A stretch of DNA of 5,367 nt, from positions 1-5,367 of the forward strand of contig JANWJI010000190.1 of the NCBI GenBank assembly GCA_025449515.1, given 5' to 3'. Numbering within the stretch: position 1 is the stretch's first letter; every line of letters starts with the position of its first letter. The translations under genes and the position numbers were made by a program. Origin of the DNA: Nitrososphaeraceae archaeon. GTDB lineage: Archaea > Thermoproteota > Nitrososphaeria > Nitrososphaerales > Nitrososphaeraceae. A model generated the notes under the pieces. That model was not told the DNA's origin. It did no database searches and saw only the letters and a program-made list of their open reading frames with translations. This document shows positions 1 to 4,815 of this stretch, in pieces.

Positions 1-205
1 ACATGTAGAGAACTAGTTACAACTCGACAAAACCATTATCTACGAAATTTGTCTGGTTATTAACCCATTTGCGTGGTTCGTTTTTTATTTTATTTATCTT
101 AATTTATTGTCATTAATACTATAAGTGAGTGGATGTCCTTCAACTTAACAAGTGTATTAATTAGAATTATAATAACAACTTCAAGTCTTGCCAAGAAAAA
201 GACTC

Positions 206-219
206 AAACATATATGTCC
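206..219 (+). promoter_or_regulatory. possible TATA box for the MarC gene
   Basis: The stretch AAACATATATGTCC carries the 8-base palindrome CATATATG at 209-216. An archaeal TATA box normally lies about 25-30 bases before the transcription start, which would put the start near 238-243 and leave a leader of roughly 13-18 bases before the ATG at 256. No Shine-Dalgarno sequence precedes that ATG, which agrees with a short-leader transcript. The assignment rests on position and AT composition only. Confidence 0.35.
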
Positions 220-255
220 AAGAAAGCAATATGCATTTACAGGATATAGTTTCAA

Positions 256-900
256 ATGTTATTGTTCCTAGATGCATTAACAGTAGTATGGAATAACCTT
301 TATCCATACATCGACAGATCATTAAACGATCTTTTGAAATCTACAGTCGCCCTCTTTGTAGTCATAGACCCAATTGGCAGTGTACCTTTGTTTATTGCCC
401 TTACTAACGGTATGAAGAGTAGTGACAGAAAGCGTGTATCAACTAGTGCCATAATTACAGCCGCATCATTACTCATAGTATTTGCTGTTGCTGGTACACA
501 GATCCTATCTATATTTGGAATAACAATTTTCAGTTTCATGATCGCAGGAGGGGTCTTACTATTCATAGTTTCAATTGAATTATTGACTCACGGCGCATGG
601 AGATTTGGACAGGCTGGCAGTAACGAGGATTCAGGAGTAGTTCCCTTGGCTTTTCCGCTCTTAGCAGGTCCAGGTGCCATCACTTCGGTAATAATTTCAT
701 TTCAATCATATGGTATAGTAATCACGATGCTTTCTATTGCTATTGTGATTGGGATTACATATGTAGTACTACTTATGATAAATCCAATCTATAGACTATT
801 AGGCAGGCGTGGATCTACAATAGTAACTAGAGTATTTGCAGTTTTTATAGCGGCGATCGCTGTTCAATATATAATTGTAGGAATTAAACATTTCATTTAA
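256..900 (+). CDS. MarC family (UPF0056) integral membrane protein
   Basis: This 214-residue protein belongs to the MarC/UPF0056 family of six-helix inner-membrane proteins. The bacterial name comes from the multiple-antibiotic-resistance locus, but a role in resistance was not upheld and the transported substrate, if any, is unknown. Hydrophobic segments lie at about 28-50, 63-85, 90-112, 135-155, 156-178 and 190-212. The family hallmarks are visible: VIDPIGSVPLF at 36-46 in helix 1, PLAFPLLAGPGAITSVI at 130-146 opening the second half, and STIVTRVFAVFIAAIAVQ near the C-terminus. Length is normal and there is no interruption. The ATG at 256 is the first start after an in-frame TAG at 247-249. 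The gene stands alone, with a possible TATA box about 45 bases upstream. Family assignment is firm; function is unknown. Confidence 0.93.
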   Translation: MLLFLDALTVVWNNLYPYIDRSLNDLLKSTVALFVVIDPIGSVPLFIALTNGMKSSDRKRVSTSAIITAASLLIVFAVAGTQILSIFGITIFSFMIAGGVLLFIVSIELLTHGAWRFGQAGSNEDSGVVPLAFPLLAGPGAITSVIISFQSYGIVITMLSIAIVIGITYVVLLMINPIYRLLGRRGSTIVTRVFAVFIAAIAVQYIIVGIKHFI

Positions 901-1173
901 CAAAATGAACATTGATATGTGAGTTGAATATCAAAGTAACATGGACCGATTATGAGTGTATTTATCAATAAAAGTATTTATTATTTTTAGTTCCCAGAGC
1001 AAAATGGCTATAACACAGAATGATAGTCAGTAAATCCATATTGAATTCAATAATATAATTGGTGCAAAATTATATCAAATCTTTTCGTGAGTGTTATAAT
1101 CAGTAACAGGTAAAAAATATGATCAAGATCAGTTCCTGCACCCCATAATTTATTTAATTAGTTAATAAATTAG
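901..1173. other. convergent intergenic region, no gene seen
   Basis: This spacer separates the 3' ends of the MarC gene and the minus-strand gene ending at 1174. No open frame longer than about 25 codons looks coding on either strand. It contains a T-rich tract on the plus strand near 977-989, a 14-base perfect palindrome TATTGAATTCAATA at 1039-1052, and on the minus strand a run of six T (complement of 1113-1118). The T-rich tracts are suitable for intrinsic archaeal termination of the two converging transcripts. The palindrome may be chance in AT-rich DNA. Confidence 0.5.
975..990 (+). terminator. possible T-rich terminator of the MarC gene
   Basis: The plus strand reads TATTTATTATTTTTAG about 75 bases past the MarC stop codon. 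Archaeal intrinsic termination depends on T-rich stretches in the non-template strand rather than on a strong hairpin, so this tract is a reasonable candidate. No stable hairpin precedes it. Confidence 0.3.
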
Positions 1174-1710
1174 CTAATTGATGTCTCTCGATTGAAAGTC
1201 CTGCTCTAATGGTTGTTGGGAAAATGGCTCCGGCTTTTCGTACAAAGGCTTCCCAGTCTCAGTCTCAGTCTCAGTTGCCCGTCTTGGAATTTTATAAACC
1301 CATTCTTTACCATTTTTAGTTCTTACCAACTTTTTTCGATCAGAATAACGAGATAAATAGGTTGAAATTATACTTAGTTGTGTTTGCTCCTTGAATTCAT
1401 GCTCGTATATTTCTAGTACATCAGATGATGTGAAGGAATTGTATGTAAATTGGTTCTCGACGATATCCCATATTCTGGCGCCAATCGATGCTAAATCTTT
1501 CTTGTAAGGTTCTGGACTACGATAATCATGATTTACGGGATGATTTACGGGATCAGGACTTTTATCTTTACCTCTTGCGTCAAGCATATCCATCAATTCA
1601 AAAACCTTCATAACTTTACTTTTCGATATATTGCCTTCTAGTGAAAGATTATATTTACCTCCTTCCTCGTCTTCCAATTCAATTTTTATCCTTCTTTTAT
1701 CTAGGCCCAA
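1174..1710 (-). CDS. putative winged-helix-like DNA-binding protein, Nitrososphaeria type
   Basis: This is a 178-residue soluble protein of unknown precise function. Residues 7-45 form an acidic beta/alpha module (IKIELEDEEGGKYNLSLEG, then a helix KVMKVFELMDML) that I recall from hypothetical proteins of ammonia-oxidising archaea. Residues about 74-141 look like a winged-helix domain. A helix (IGARIWDIVENQF) is followed by FTSSDVLEIYEHEF, then a probable recognition helix LSIISTYLSRYSDRKKLVR, then a wing with a G-x-x-W-x-Y strand (KEWVYKI). The two are joined by a linker with the repeat PVNHPVNH (54-61). The tail (145-178) is rich in Thr, Glu and Gln and includes TETETET. The only in-frame start after the stop at 1732-1734 is the TTG at 1708-1710. 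No catalytic motif is seen, so a transcription-regulator role is inferred from fold pattern only. Confidence 0.8.
   Translation of the reverse strand: MGLDKRRIKIELEDEEGGKYNLSLEGNISKSKVMKVFELMDMLDARGKDKSPDPVNHPVNHDYRSPEPYKKDLASIGARIWDIVENQFTYNSFTSSDVLEIYEHEFKEQTQLSIISTYLSRYSDRKKLVRTKNGKEWVYKIPRRATETETETGKPLYEKPEPFSQQPLEQDFQSRDIN
1254..1275. repeat. hexanucleotide tandem repeat inside a coding region
   Basis: CAGTCT occurs three times in a row, followed by a partial CAGT. On the minus (coding) strand it encodes alternating Thr and Glu near the C-terminus of the winged-helix-like protein (residues 146-152). Because the unit is six bases, changes in copy number keep the reading frame. Confidence 0.85.
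1529..1552. repeat. 12-base exact tandem duplication inside a coding region
   Basis: The 12-mer TGATTTACGGGA is present twice back to back. On the minus strand it encodes a duplicated Pro-Val-Asn-His in the linker between the N-terminal module and the winged-helix-like domain. It keeps the frame and looks like a recent slippage duplication. Confidence 0.85.
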
Positions 1711-2019
1711 TTCACATACTTTACTTGCAGATTACTTAATAGTTAAGCAATTAAACCTGATAGTAAAAATAGCCATGACAAATAGGTTAGCTTTTATTAG
1801 CTGAATTCCTATCGAAAACAGCTTGCGCAACAGCACGCAAATTAGTCGTCATTTCATTACACAAACTGTTCACAAAGATCTGGCTTTTGACAGCTGTTTT
1901 AACATACAAAAATAATAAATCTATCTATGGTATATCAATACGAATTGTTTAATGTATGAGAGTCGCATCTTACAGAGAAATGTTTTTCTATTCTGAATAT
2001 TAGTAAAAAATGAAATCAA
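1711..2019. other. divergent intergenic region
   Basis: This 309-base spacer lies between two genes that are transcribed away from each other and should hold both promoters. On the minus strand an AT-rich stretch near 1748-1757 (TTTAATTGCT) lies about 40 bases before the TTG at 1710 and could be its TATA element. I see no convincing TATA box for the gene at 2020. A 9-base inverted repeat (AAAACAGCT at 1815-1823, AGCTGTTTT at 1892-1900) encloses the palindrome TTGCGCAA at 1823-1830. A 40-codon minus-strand ORF that may be real lies within and is listed separately. Confidence 0.5.
1787..1909 (-). CDS. possible small protein, 40 residues, unrecognised
   Basis: Starting from a TTG at 1907-1909 this frame encodes 40 residues ending in TAA at 1787-1789. 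The latter part (MTTNLRAVAQAVFDRNSANK) looks like an amphipathic helix and has an ordinary amino-acid mix, unlike the random-looking short frames nearby. The codon just beyond 1918 is a stop, so it cannot start much earlier. An AT-rich stretch (minus strand of 1908-1922) lies directly before the start and could supply a TATA element. I do not recognise a family. It could equally be the 3' tail of a lost gene or a chance frame. Confidence 0.25.
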   Translation of the reverse strand: MYVKTAVKSQIFVNSLCNEMTTNLRAVAQAVFDRNSANKS

Positions 2020-2526
2020 TTGGAAAAGCAGAGGAGGCCAACAGGGGTAACTATAATTGCCGTCTTCACTATAGTTGGTGGCATTCTAATATTCATAGGA
2101 GGGGTATCTCTGATTGCATTATGGGTCTTGATTTCAGTTGCTCCAGGCAACCTGCCTCTAACCGCAAATACAAATGATACCTCTCACAGTATAACCCAAT
2201 TTTTTGGGACCTTCTCGGTTGTTATGGGTTGCGTATTTTTGGCAATGGGTATCGGATATCTCACCATGTTTTATGGTCTGCTCAAAGGAAAGGAATGGGC
2301 ATGGCTTGTAACTATAGTCTTACTCATAATAGGAATAGTCATTCAGATAGTGTCGACTACATCTGGAGGTGTATTTAATGCGTCTGTGATTAATAGAGAC
2401 GAAATCAATAATAGATCAATTATTTCCGAAATCACTATTAGCATAATAGGAATAGCAATCAATATACTTATAATATATTATTTGTTTAGACCACACGTCA
2501 GAGCATACTTTGGCAAAATTACATAG
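2020..2526 (+). CDS. four-helix membrane protein of unknown function
   Basis: This is a 168-residue hydrophobic protein. Predicted membrane segments are about 9-40, 60-87, 92-113 and 134-156. The N-terminus (RPTGVTIIAVFTIVGGIL) and the motif GLLKGKEWAW before helix 3 resemble a set of uncharacterised archaeal membrane proteins. So does the C-terminal YYLFRPHVRAYFGK, which is likely cytoplasmic and basic. I recall these from haloarchaea and Nitrososphaeria; none has a known activity, and I see no catalytic or metal-binding residues. The reading frame opens after TGA at 2011-2013, and the TTG at 2020-2022 is the only start that keeps the conserved RPTGVT segment. An ATG at 2010 is in another frame. 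There is no Shine-Dalgarno site. The gene is monocistronic. Confidence 0.8.
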   Translation: MEKQRRPTGVTIIAVFTIVGGILIFIGGVSLIALWVLISVAPGNLPLTANTNDTSHSITQFFGTFSVVMGCVFLAMGIGYLTMFYGLLKGKEWAWLVTIVLLIIGIVIQIVSTTSGGVFNASVINRDEINNRSIISEITISIIGIAINILIIYYLFRPHVRAYFGKIT

Positions 2527-2681
2527 TTGATATGGAATAAAAAACCGTATTAACGTCCTTAGATGTTTATCTGCTAGAATGATGAAAGTGCAGATATGCA
2601 GATGAAGGTGATGGGCTATGGGAATTAAATCAGTCACTCAAACAACGCGAGAAAATATAGTACCATAATATGCCACAAATA

Positions 2682-3139
2682 TCACATATCATCTCGACCC
2701 TTTCTCAGCCAAGTTATAGGAATTCTGGAGAAGACAGCTATAAATTGGTCATCAAACTCCCTGATAATATAAAGAAATCCGTTAGGCCATATTCTATCCA
2801 GCTATTTCACTCATTAGTGTAGGTAATACATTCCATCTTACACAAAATCCTTATCCAAAATACTGTTGCCATGGATGTACATCAAATCTTGCAATATCAT
2901 CACATTAGCTGCCTTAGACTGAGTTACTCAGTTTGGCAAGATGATTTTATCTTCCAAATCTAGATAATATATCATTTTGGCATCACAATGACTATTTAAA
3001 AATGGTGTATAATCAGCGGCCATGTGTAAATCAGCGTAACGAAGTCTGCGAAATACGCTAATAGAATGCTAGTTCTTCCATTTTGTTTTGTCTCTAACAG
3101 TTAAAAAATAATCTACGTGAAGTTTATTGCTCGCTCAAT
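2682..3139 (-). pseudogene. possible decayed gene of unknown family
   Basis: The minus strand of this stretch contains protein-like pieces broken by stops and shifts. One frame reads ASNKLHVDYFLTVRDKTKW, then a TAG at 3069-3071, then VFRRLRYADLHMAADYTPFL and a further 23 or so residues ending at a TGA at 2928-2930. Within it an ATG at 3023 would give 31 residues. Further downstream a frame at 2682-2801 reads LDRIWPNGFLYIIREFDDQF followed by IAVFSRIPITWLRKG and a stop. The Trp, Phe, Asp and Arg content is more like protein than the surrounding frames. No family is recognised, and a competing 50-codon frame exists on the other strand. That these pieces belong to one gene is inference. Confidence 0.2.
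2918..2959. other. two adjacent hairpins
   Basis: The first hairpin is ACTGAG-TTA-CTCAGT at 2918-2932, a perfect six-base stem with a three-base loop. The second pairs TTTGG-C-AAGAT (2932-2942) with ATCTTCCAAA (2949-2958), ten pairs with one bulged C and a six-base loop. In addition ATCTTGC at 2886-2892 is complementary to GCAAGAT at 2936-2942, so an outer pairing would compete with the second hairpin. This could be part of a structured RNA or chance. Confidence 0.3.
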
Positions 3140-3239
3140 TTCTACTCATCTAACACCATAGCAATGGGTTTCAATATCGAATCTAAGCATCCAAAATATC
3201 CTATATATTGAATCCTTCATCCGTCAGGTAGAGAGAAGG

Positions 3240-3533
3240 TTACGGAAGATCTTTAATAATCTTCATTCCTTCCTCACCTGTAAATGCCCTCAAGGTTGTG
3301 GTTCTCACATTTCCAGCTGACCCAACCTTGAGCATCAGAGACATTGCTACTTCATCATTTGGGACATCTATAATAATTACCACGTCATATTCACCGAAAG
3401 TATAGTAACCTCCAATAAATTTTCCACCTGCTTTTTCGACCGATGCTTTAAAGGAACTGTAACGGGCTGAAGATTCTTTGATCTTGCTAATGCCCTGCTC
3501 CGTCCACTTTATGAGTAAGATATAGTGTGACAA
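3240..3533 (-). CDS. GYD domain-containing protein
   Basis: This 97-residue cytoplasmic protein matches the GYD family, small proteins thought to adopt a ferredoxin-like dimeric alpha/beta fold; their biochemical role is not established. The pattern is complete. A first strand HYILLIKWTEQG (3-14) is followed by a helix with SARYSSFKASVEKAGGKF (22-39). Then comes the family signature GGYYTFGEYDVVIIIDVPND (41-60), a helix with EVAMSLMLKVGSAGNV (61-76), and the strand RTTTLRAFTGEEG (77-89). Length is typical. The start is the TTG at 3531-3533, since the second codon upstream is TAA. A strong TATA-like palindrome lies 24-50 bases upstream, so the gene probably has its own promoter and a very short leader. 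It is not in an operon. Family assignment is strong; function is unknown. Confidence 0.9.
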   Translation of the reverse strand: MSHYILLIKWTEQGISKIKESSARYSSFKASVEKAGGKFIGGYYTFGEYDVVIIIDVPNDEVAMSLMLKVGSAGNVRTTTLRAFTGEEGMKIIKDLP

Positions 3534-3556
3534 ATGTTAGTTAGATAGACAGGCTA

Positions 3557-3583
3557 CTATTTATATATAATATATATAAATAG
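3557..3583 (-). promoter_or_regulatory. 27-base TATA palindrome, probable promoter of the GYD gene
   Basis: CTATTTATATATA and its exact reverse complement flank a single central base at 3570, giving two perfect 13-base arms. On the minus strand TTTATATA matches the archaeal TATA consensus. It lies about 30-45 bases before the TTG start at 3533, which would give a leader of up to about 15 bases. Being symmetric, it could also drive transcription to the right, where only a 44-codon frame (3614-3748) of doubtful meaning exists. Confidence 0.6.
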
Positions 3584-3888
3584 GCAGGTCATCTGCCAGC
3601 AATACTGGAAGATATGCAATCAAGTAAATTTTGTGGAGTTTTTATTGATGCTAGTATTAATCTCCTACTGCTTCAAACAACCAACTGGTGTTACTTCTAT
3701 TTAGATGATCCTTTCAGAACTTTTCTCTACGTTTGTTATATGAAATAATGCTCTATCAAACATGCCAGACATACTTTCCATCGCTACTGGGACTCGAATA
3801 CAACCAATTTAGATTTGCTCGTTTGAGTTTCAGCGGCGATATTTTTGGCTGACAGGCTAGAATTGACTGTTGATAGGACATCTTAATC
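3584..3888. other. gap between the GYD promoter and the 55-residue gene
   Basis: About 305 bases hold no gene I can support. The plus strand has a 44-codon ATG frame at 3614-3748, rich in Cys, Phe, Tyr and Leu and without a recognisable family. The minus strand has a 41-residue ATG frame at 3756-3881 that begins seven bases after the stop of the 55-residue gene and ends in SSPSSDGKYVWHV. It could be a second short gene in the same transcript, but its sequence is not convincing. Confidence 0.4.
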
Positions 3889-4056
3889 CTATTCTTTCTC
3901 ATCTTTAAGTAGTTTGTAAATTCTCTCAATAAATAAATCAAACTCGGTATTGTCTTCACGATTTGTATGCCTTCTTTCTGACAAATACCAACTTAGGCTA
4001 GCATAGGTCCACTCTAATTCTTTCTTTGAGACATGGATGCTAATAATTCTTTTCAT
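3889..4056 (-). CDS. small conserved-looking protein, 55 residues, unknown function
   Basis: An ATG at 4054-4056 opens a frame of 55 residues closed by TAG at 3889-3891. The protein starts MKRIISIHVSKKELEWTYAS, continues LSWYLSERRHT with an acidic NREDNTEFD stretch, and ends in a charged helix FIERIYKLLKDEKE. It is rich in charged and aromatic residues and shows a helix-turn-helix-like pattern of hydrophobic positions. That is typical of a real small soluble protein, not of a chance frame in AT-rich DNA. I have a weak memory of similar hypothetical proteins in ammonia-oxidising archaea but cannot name a family. There is no Shine-Dalgarno site. A TATA-like CCTATAAGTAG lies about 43 bases upstream. 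Overlapping frames on both strands are poorer in composition. Confidence 0.6.
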   Translation of the reverse strand: MKRIISIHVSKKELEWTYASLSWYLSERRHTNREDNTEFDLFIERIYKLLKDEKE

Positions 4057-4093
4057 AGCGCTTTCGTATCAATAGTAGTTACATTTAGCCCAT

Positions 4094-4104
4094 CTACTTA
4101 TAGG
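4094..4104 (-). promoter_or_regulatory. possible TATA box for the 55-residue gene
   Basis: On the minus strand this reads CCTATAAGTAG. It lies about 40-48 bases before the ATG at 4056, which would place a transcription start near 4070-4075 and give a leader of about 15-20 bases, consistent with the absence of a Shine-Dalgarno site. Confidence 0.35.
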
Positions 4105-4386
4105 ATTAGTAACGAAGTTCAATATCATTCATTACCACATACTATACTCTACATGAAACTACAATCCCCGGGGCCCACGATCCTCGATAGTAACGTTTTG
4201 TTCATCTTGATGTGAAGTACTATTTATAAATAAAATGTTTCTTAATATTACTTATGGGAAAGTGTTCTATTCTATTTTTTATGTCGCAATTTTATATAAT
4301 CTTCAGATGGGGATAGGAATAATGTTAAATTGTTCTGGAAAGACAAGCCCGCGAAACCTAAAATGCAAGCTGAATGTTATAAGGCA

Positions 4387-4503
4387 TCATAAATTTGGAT
4401 AGAACGAAAAGTATGACGCTGCCTTTGGATTATTATAAATATACATGCTTGCGTTATCATTTTTATCTACTGCTATTTCTAAAGTACAACATCCTACGCT
4501 AAC
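4387..4503 (-). pseudogene. possible gene fragment, unrecognised
   Basis: Between two in-frame stops the minus strand encodes 38 residues that include CCTLEIAVDKNDNASMYIYN followed by NPKAASYFSFYPNL and TGA at 4387-4389. After the stop the same frame continues in a protein-like way (PEQFNIIPIPI). There is no start codon at its left end, so it looks like a piece of a broken gene. It directly follows the transposase relic in the same direction but in a different frame. I could not match it to the transposase C-terminus or to any other family. Confidence 0.25.
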
Positions 4504-4543
4504 TCAACCATTTATCCAGACAATAAAATATAGAAATCTAGTA

Positions 4544-4795
4544 TTAGACTTGGGGAATGGGATAAAAACTAAAGCTCAATTGAATGTTTAGAAATCTACA
4601 TGGTTGTGGATACATTGTACCATCATCTGTTGATATATCGTGTTTTCAATATTTTCTAATCAGTGATTTTATAAACTGTTCAGCCACAAGCATATTCCTT
4701 TCAATGGAAAGACAAATACCAAGAATTGTTTTTTCGGTTGGCTCAGTAGCTATCCATAATCATACATAATTGCTACCACATTTTAGAAGCGTTAA
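4544..4795 (-). pseudogene. relic of an IS6/IS240-type DDE transposase
   Basis: One minus-strand frame reads TLLKCGSNYV, stop (TGA at 4760-4762), LWIATEPTEKTILGICLSIE, RNMLVAEQFIKSLIRKY, stop (TGA at 4646-4648), KHDISTDDGTMYPQPCRFLN. It then diverges and ends at TAA at 4544-4546. The order matches the DDE catalytic core of IS6/IS240-type transposases common in Nitrososphaera relatives: V-G-S-N-Y-V-W-L-W-I/V-A-x-E-P, then (I/H)-R-N-M-x-V-A-E-x-F, then K-Y-G-K-H and the second catalytic Asp in S-T-D-G-G-T-W-Y-P-x-A-C-R-F-L. The first TGA replaces the expected Trp and the second the expected Gly, each one base change. The N-terminal part, the catalytic Glu segment (E-K-S-x-x-E-R-T) and the terminal inverted repeats are not found. 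It is a dead fragment, 20 bases from the lipase relic. Confidence 0.78.
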
Positions 4796-4815
4796 AAAAT
4801 TATGCCTTCATGCCC

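Larger units (their letters stand above)
2527..3239. other. long gap without an intact gene
   Basis: About 710 bases separate the four-helix membrane protein from the GYD gene. No frame on either strand is open for more than about 50 codons. The plus strand has a 50-codon ATG frame (2670-2822). The minus strand has several short coding-like pieces, listed as a possible pseudogene. Two compact hairpins lie at 2918-2959. The remainder (2527-2669 and 3140-3239) shows nothing I can interpret. Confidence 0.5.
4057..4543. other. region without an intact gene, with remnants
   Basis: Nearly 490 bases hold no long open frame that looks real. On the minus strand an 18-codon frame (4149-4205, starting MNKTLLSRIVGPGDC) follows a 12-base TATA palindrome TATTTATAAATA at 4221-4232. 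A GC-only island CCCCGGGGCCC at 4166-4176 stands out in the AT-rich surroundings. A 38-codon protein-like piece on the minus strand at 4387-4503 is described separately. Confidence 0.4.

Noticed and set aside
133..249. 38-codon plus-strand ATG frame directly before the MarC gene, in the same frame
   Set aside because: It covers the probable TATA box of the MarC gene and has a Lys/Ile/Thr bias expected from AT-rich DNA.
300..566. 88-codon minus-strand frame inside the MarC gene
   Set aside because: It is antisense to conserved MarC helices and is a shadow of that gene.
1039..1052. 14-base palindrome around an EcoRI-type hexamer
   Set aside because: Isolated, with no promoter or gene start at a suitable distance; plausible by chance in AT-rich sequence.
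2416..2637. 73-codon minus-strand frame
   Set aside because: Half of it is antisense to the C-terminal helix of the four-helix membrane protein and the rest is His/Tyr/Ile-rich noise.
2670..2822. 50-codon plus-strand ATG frame beginning MPQISHIISTL
   Set aside because: A minus-strand frame over the same bases looks more protein-like, no promoter with proper spacing is evident and no family is recognised.
3614..3748. 44-codon plus-strand frame to the right of the TATA palindrome
   Set aside because: Unusual Cys/Tyr/Phe content, no family features, and only the symmetric promoter argues for it.
3770..3815. Minus-strand TATTCGAGTCCCAG resembling a tRNA T-loop
   Set aside because: The flanking bases do not form the T stem and no acceptor, anticodon or D arm can be drawn around it.
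3756..3959. 67-codon minus-strand frame
   Set aside because: Its first part overlaps the 55-residue gene in another frame. Only the last 41 codons (from an ATG at 3881) could be independent, and they match nothing I know.
4033..4215. 60-codon plus-strand ATG frame
   Set aside because: It overlaps the better-supported 55-residue minus-strand gene and its promoter, and its composition looks random.
4584..4769. 61-codon plus-strand ATG frame
   Set aside because: It lies exactly antisense to the recognisable transposase core and has no family-like features of its own.
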